From contig NC_084798.1 of NCBI RefSeq assembly GCF_963169125.1, positions 173,877,980 to 173,941,979 on the forward strand: DNA of 64,000 nucleotides, in the 5' to 3' direction. Below the pieces are notes generated by a model. It did not search any database, was not told where the DNA came from, and was given only the letters and a program-made list of their open reading frames with translations. A program made the translations under genes and the position numbers. Below, in pieces: positions 59,458 to 64,000 of the stretch. The stretch's first letter is position 1; each line of letters begins with the position of its first letter. The stretch comes from Humulus lupulus. Lineage: Eukaryota > Streptophyta > Magnoliopsida > Rosales > Cannabaceae.

Positions 59458-61186
59458 AAAAATCCACCAAATAAGAAATCTCTAGTCCCTGATTAGAACA
59501 GAGGGATAAAGGCCACTCAATCATGCAATTGGACTCGAGCCTGTAGGCCCTTTTTGAATACAGGAGATTGTCTCATGAGAAATGTGGATGCTCGAAATTC
59601 AACAGTTATAAAAAGACCAAAAGCGCGTGATAGGGTCCCATAAACGCCTCGTGAGTACGCCCGATATGCTACGGGCATATCGCACCAACTGTTTTAGGTA
59701 CCCATCTCGTGCCCATGCACGACACGGCCTCGCGTGCCCCCGCACCACGGCCTCGCGCGCCACCAAGGTCCCGCACCACGGCCTCGTGTAGCCACGCTCG
59801 CACACCAGGCGGCCTCGCGCCCTAGCAGGCCCTCGGCCTCGCGCAGCCATGCTCGCACACCAGGCGGCCTCGCGCCCTAGTAGGCCCTCGGCCTCGCGCA
59901 GCCACGCCCGCACACCAGGCAGCCTCGTGCCCCAGCAGACCCTCGGCCTCGCGCAGCCACGCCCGCACACCAGGCGGCCTCCCGCCCCAACAAGCCCTCG
60001 GCCTCACGCAGCCATGCCCACACACTAGGCGGCCTCGCGCTCAGGCCCTCGGCCTCGTCCAGCCACGCCCGCACACCAGGTGGCCTTGCGCCCTAGTAGG
60101 CCCTCAGCCTCGTGCAGCGACGCCTGCACACCAGGTAGCCTCGCGCCCCAGGAGGCCCTCGGCCTCGCGCAGCCACCCCCGCAGCATCAGGTGGCCATGC
60201 GAATGGGGGCATGCATCAAAGGAGCCTCGCCCCCAAGGGCCTCGCCCCTAAGGGCCACGCATACCTAGTGGCCTCGTGTGCCTCGCCTTGCGCACCGGCC
60301 ACGTCAAAGGCCTCAAGAGACATAGCCTCCACTAAACACCCTTCGGCCATATACCAGGGGCCTCGTAGTGTGGGGGCTGCAAAGTGATGGTTTCACAAGA
60401 TGAGACCCTCATCCCATTTGTAGGTGTCATGCTTCATTACACACACGCAGCAGCCCCGTTGAAGAGGCCTTACCTCTCTTCCTGAGGTAAGTGCCACCAA
60501 CGGGGCACCACTCTCCCTATGAGTCACATGAGATGAAGAGCAATAGGAGAGACCCAATAACTATTAGGTATAGAGCCAATAGTGGAATAGATGACTGAGT
60601 ATATCGTTCATGTCAACACACTAGCTTCCCTACACTTAGTAGGACATGGAATAGCCTTGAGCAGATACATGCCTTGGAGAGGCGAGAATAACCATCGGGT
60701 ACATAGTACCCGTATGTGTACGGGTGCATGACGTACAACCATGAGGAGGACAGAAGCATGACCCTGACACCTGTATCACACAGGTAGTGGAGGTACGGAT
60801 TTGTACAGAGAGTGGAGGCACTATATGCATGCCTCTGACTATGTACCAGGCTGACACTATGATCTTCTACTCCACCACTCTTCCCATACCACTACCACCT
60901 GTGCTATTACCCTGATAGTGTACTTATGTACTATTTTGTCCCAAGGGACCACCATGTATAAGGGGCCATTAGAGCCCAGCTATAAAAGGAGCTTGACCCC
61001 TCATAATGGGGGGTTGGAAAATTTACTGTAGCAAAGGCTTGAGAGTGAATGAAAGATTGATTTCTCCATTGTTATTCTGTCATTGTTCTTGAGTTATTAC
61101 TTAGATTTCTACAGCTCTTTTATTGACGATCCTTACTTGATAATTTTTTCCAACTCAACTTAGTTGACGAGTTCTCACCGTCAACA
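59458..61186 (+). repeat. 3' LTR of F
   Basis: 1729 bp, same ends, seven full and one partial repeat unit; 56 bp longer than the 5' LTR. Confidence 0.95.
59787..60195. repeat. 55-bp GC-rich tandem repeat, 3' LTR of F
   Basis: Seven full units, the fifth with a small internal deletion, and a partial last unit. Confidence 0.93.
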
Positions 61187-61507
61187 CTTGAGTTTTAGGA
61201 CTAAGATTCGAGAAGGATTGAGGCATAGCGATTCTAGGAAAGATTAGAAACTTATTAGCCGGAGGATTTAGTTGGGAAACGCTCAACCAGAGGTAATCCA
61301 AGTTTTAAGTTCTAAGATTTTAAAGTTTTTAAGCTTTGATTGGATTTTATGTTTTGATGAGTTTTTGGATGAATTGAAGCTTGGGTTTTATTGGTTTTGG
61401 GAGATTAGGATGTTTGGGAACTTTGATTTTGGGATTTGGATATGTTTGGATAGGTTTTTGGAGAATTTTAAGTGGGAAAATCGTAGGAAATGGCTGATTT
61501 CATGATC

Positions 61508-61664
61508 AAGTTGCGACCTTGTTCTAGCAAGTCGCGACTTATATGAAGCCAAGAGCCAGGATGGCTCTGCCTAGGGGGGGCACTGCGACCCAACGGGGGC
61601 CAAGTCCCGGCCCGCACCCTGAAGCCCAGATAATTACTCTCTGACTTGGGACAAGTCGCGACCG
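61508..61664 (+). repeat. Palindromic motif cluster, 3' LTR of E
   Basis: AAGTCGCGACTT (61529-61540), a 12-base palindrome, with variants AAGTTGCGACC, CACTGCGACC, CAAGTCCCGG and CAAGTCGCGACC. The 5' LTR has AAGTCACGAC and AAGTCGCGACTT at 52391-52422. Confidence 0.8.
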
Positions 61665-61730
61665 GCTTGTGCATTTTTGCCTAGATTTGGTTTTTAATCG
61701 TGGGAACTTAACTCTAAGGGCCTGGGATCG

Positions 61731-61755
61731 ATCCTACTACCCTATTGAGTAGGAT
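61731..61755 (+). promoter_or_regulatory. Conserved LTR hairpin (E)
   Basis: ATCCTACT pairs perfectly with AGTAGGAT across a 9-base loop; compared with I and C, paired positions change together. Confidence 0.7.
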
Positions 61756-61910
61756 TCGACATCTTGAAGGCTAGGTTTGGGTATGGAAGTATTTATTTAC
61801 TCATTTTTTATGAGGTTTTATATTATGATTGTGACTAGGTTATCGCTAGGGGCTTGGAAACAAGATCTTGCTTAAGGATTGTTTATTGGTAACCTGTGCT
61901 TGGACCAAAG

Positions 61911-62771
61911 GTAAGAAAACTGCACCCAATATGTGATGCATGTGATGCATAAGATACATGTGATTAGGGCATGGCATGATTGTTGAATATGAGATTGATT
62001 AGAGCTTGAGTCTTTGTAAATGTGCATGATCATAATTATTCTAGCGAATGTTGAGTAAGCATGTTGAATGCCTTATATTTGAATATTTGACATATAATAT
62101 ATGCTTGGGTGCATTGCTTACTTGTGAGTGGTACTGACTCATTAGTCAGAAACAACACTGTTCGTATGGAATTGACCTATGAGTCAAGAGCGACATGAGC
62201 GTACTGAATGCAGAGCCGAAATGATTAGATCTAATCAACATAAGCATTAAATGCTTGACCGACCCCAAGTTTGATGAAAACTAAAAGCGCTTGTCTAGTC
62301 TAAAGGCTAGTTACTTAGAGCCAAGACCAAAAGGGTCAGGTGACTGTAATGTCATGTGGCTTAGGGTGCATAACCCAAGTGCGTGACTCATTAGTCACTT
62401 ATCTTATTAGGGTGCGGAGCCCAAGTGCGTGACTCATTAGTCACTTATCTGATTAGGGTGTGGAGCCCAAGTGTGTGACTCATTAGCTACTTATCTGATT
62501 AGGGTGCAGAGCCCAAGTGTGTGATTCATAAGTCACCTATTCAAAGATGGACTCACTAGCCATCTATTCAGGGAACAGATTCCCAGATTGGCTTGATAGT
62601 CATCTATACAGGGGCAGGGCCTATAATCATTTATTTGGACTTGCTTGCATGCATGAATAGGGCTATTATTGCTAGGCATGTCTATTATGATTCAGTGACA
62701 TGTTATTACCTGTTCATGAGCATATTGAGTTTTCTTGTTGAGCTTCGGCTCACGTGTGCTATGTGTTGCAG
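61911..62771 (+). other. Putative leader intron in E
   Basis: AAAG|GTAAGAAAAC donor-like to GTGTTGCAG|GTAAAGG acceptor-like site, 861 bp. Longer than in the other LTRs because of the tandem repeat inside. Confidence 0.4.
62345..62545. repeat. Tandem repeat in 3' LTR of E
   Basis: About four imperfect copies of a roughly 55-bp unit containing TAGGGTGYRGAGCCCAAGTG and GTGACTCATTAG. Confidence 0.8.
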
Positions 62772-64000
62772 GTAAAGGCAAAAGAAAATTGGTCCATTCT
62801 TGAGTTGAACAGTTTAGGTGATGATGTGTACATATGTGGCTACTTGACCACCACGGCCGAGGGTTTAAAGAGGAACTAGGGTTAAACCTATTTTACCGCT
62901 TAGGTCGGTTGGTTGTAAATATTTTATTGTAATTAACCTTTAAAATATATTTTGGAATCCCAATGTATACAGTAAACATTTTAGTGAAACGTTGTATTGT
63001 TAACCAAAATTTTTAACCCTAAACTCTTAATCACATTTAGTTACACGATTATGGCCAAATGACTTGGTTAGCGAGTTTAGCACTGTTTAAAATGCACAAC
63101 GTAAGGGTCCCTGGGTAGTAGGGTGTTACACCTGTGGTGCCCTTTCCCTTCAAAATTTAGGCTCCAAGGTCCTATAATCATTAAAAGATCTCTAAGAACA
63201 CAATCAAGACCAAAATCCAAAAGAAATAATCAAGAATACTCACCTTTGATCTTAGAATGGCTAGGCCAAAACTTTGTGGTGGTCTTATACCTTTTTGCTT
63301 CTTACTTCTACACACAAATGATGGTTCTTAGAAATACCATCCCAAATCTAAAAATAGTATGAGAAAAGGATCAAAACCTTACCCTTGAGTGAGAGGCACT
63401 ACTAGCCAAAGTTCTATAGAGCAAAAGTCTCTTCTTTTTTTCTTCCCTGTTCTCTTTTCCTTTCTCCTCTTATTTTCAATAATGGCTGAAGGGAAATGAG
63501 GTTGTAACTACCCTATGTCAGCCTATATCACTTGGTAACCATCCCTTTAATTTAAAATAAAGTAAATAAAAGAATCCCTCCAAAACTAGGGTTGGTCGAA
63601 CCCTATAGTGCCATTTCTTGGCATTTTATGTGCTTAATTCCCCCTTAATCAACTCAATCATAACTTTAGGCATCCATGATCGTCATGCAACCACTCATTA
63701 TCTCCTATAATGAGTTAATATTCCATTTAAATAATTATAAGTTTACACCATAGTCCAAACCTCAATTATGCTCCATTATTTCAGAGCACACCATAAATCA
63801 CAATCCAAATTATATATACGATCAATTTGTTTCTCAAACACATGAAATCATAGTCTAGGATCCCCAAAATAATTCTAGGATAGCCCAATAATTTACCAAA
63901 ACTATTCCAAGGCTATAGAAATAATTCCCATCATGATCATATTCTTATAAAAAAAAATATTCTCCTTAATATTTATTTTTTCACTAAAGTCTCCAAAAAA

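Larger units (their letters stand above)
55602..61186 (+). mobile_element. F: gag-only LTR element (TR-GAG-like) in 3' LTR of E
   Basis: 5585 bp with LTRs 55602-57274 and 59458-61186 and a perfect duplication CTTGA at 55597-55601 and 61187-61191. The internal part is only 2183 bp: primer site, one gag ORF, a tandem repeat and a polypurine tract. No protease, RT or integrase, so it must have moved with enzymes from another element. Gag similarity and primer site suggest a Tat/Athila-type Ty3/gypsy partner. The LTRs are very similar to each other apart from repeat number, so this is the youngest insertion in the window. Confidence 0.93.
51475..63130 (+). mobile_element. E: Ty3/gypsy element, with F inserted in its 3' LTR
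   Basis: A plus-strand element flanked by TCTGT (51470-51474) and CCTGT (63131-63135), a duplication with one transition. The left LTR (51475 to about 52490) is cut short; the rest of it, the primer site and gag are missing. Pol remnants run 52740-54966, then a polypurine tract and the full 3' LTR (54987-63130), which carries F. Pol is the same chromovirus type as C but far more decayed. Confidence 0.88.
54987..63130 (+). repeat. 3' LTR of E, split by F
   Basis: 54987-55601 and 61192-63130, about 2.55 kb after removing F and one copy of its target duplication. Begins TGTAACGACCC, ends GGGTGTTACA. Near 62345-62545 it has about four tandem copies of a roughly 55-bp unit (GTGCGGAGCCCAAGTGYGTGACTC...). 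Confidence 0.9.
45927..64000 (-). mobile_element. H: old gypsy LTR, minus orientation, interrupted by I, J and E
   Basis: Starts TGTAACGACCC like the other gypsy LTRs. Near 46369-46398 it has a degraded form of the block found in the others as TGAGCYRAAGCCCAGCAAG. H pieces are 45927-46674, 49125-50227, 51156-51474 and 63136-64000, at least 3 kb in all; its right end is outside the window. Solo LTR and full element cannot be distinguished here. H probably landed in the Tat-like remnant to its left. Confidence 0.55.

Overview
This is plant nuclear DNA made almost entirely of LTR retrotransposons inserted into one another. I found no intact host gene, tRNA, rRNA or CRISPR array. The evidence for a plant, probably a eudicot, is the presence of initiator-Met-primed Ty3/gypsy elements with chromodomain-like integrase tails, Ty1/copia elements of the SIRE type with an envelope-like ORF, a CACTA-type transposon end and the AT-rich, microsatellite-rich spacer. 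The species cannot be named from this alone.

Layout, using letters of my own. 1-6560: G1, a minus-strand Ty3/gypsy element cut by the window edge, ending in its 5' LTR. 6561-9856: AT-rich spacer with microsatellites. 9862-41453: a four-element nest. Element A is a minus-strand SIRE-like copia with 1.13 kb LTRs and target-site duplication (TSD) AAAAC. Copia B, on the plus strand (18795-40190, TSD AGTTT), sits in A's gag. B is itself interrupted by gypsy C (25131-34417, minus strand, sibling of G1) and by solo LTR D (35021-37221, TSD GATGA). 41459-45926: a CACTA-like terminus, then the wreck of a Tat/Ogre-like gypsy gag-protease. 45927-64000: a second nest. A long, old minus-orientation LTR (H) carries solo LTR I (46675-49119, TSD AAATG), solo LTR J (50228-51150, TSD CTACA) and gypsy E (51475-63130, TSD TCTGT/CCTGT). 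E's 3' LTR holds F (55602-61186, TSD CTTGA), a gag-only (TR-GAG-like) element.

All pol genes are broken. The longest clean ORF is the 455-codon gag of F. Nonsense mutations in siblings G1 and C are repeatedly CAG to TAG, with the other copy keeping CAG, which fits deamination at methylated CHG sites.

The most interesting signal is a leader cassette shared by the gypsy LTRs G1, C (both LTRs), D, E and I. In sense order it has a cluster of short CpG-rich palindromes whose sequence differs by family, then an 8-bp hairpin whose stem changes in a compensatory way, then a GTAAGAAAA splice-donor-like site, then 441-861 bp later an AG|GTAA acceptor-like site, and near the LTR end a TGGGATCCCA palindrome. 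Spacing from the palindrome cluster to the donor is 235-262 bp in all six copies. This suggests a selected, folded and possibly spliced leader RNA; that interpretation is inference.
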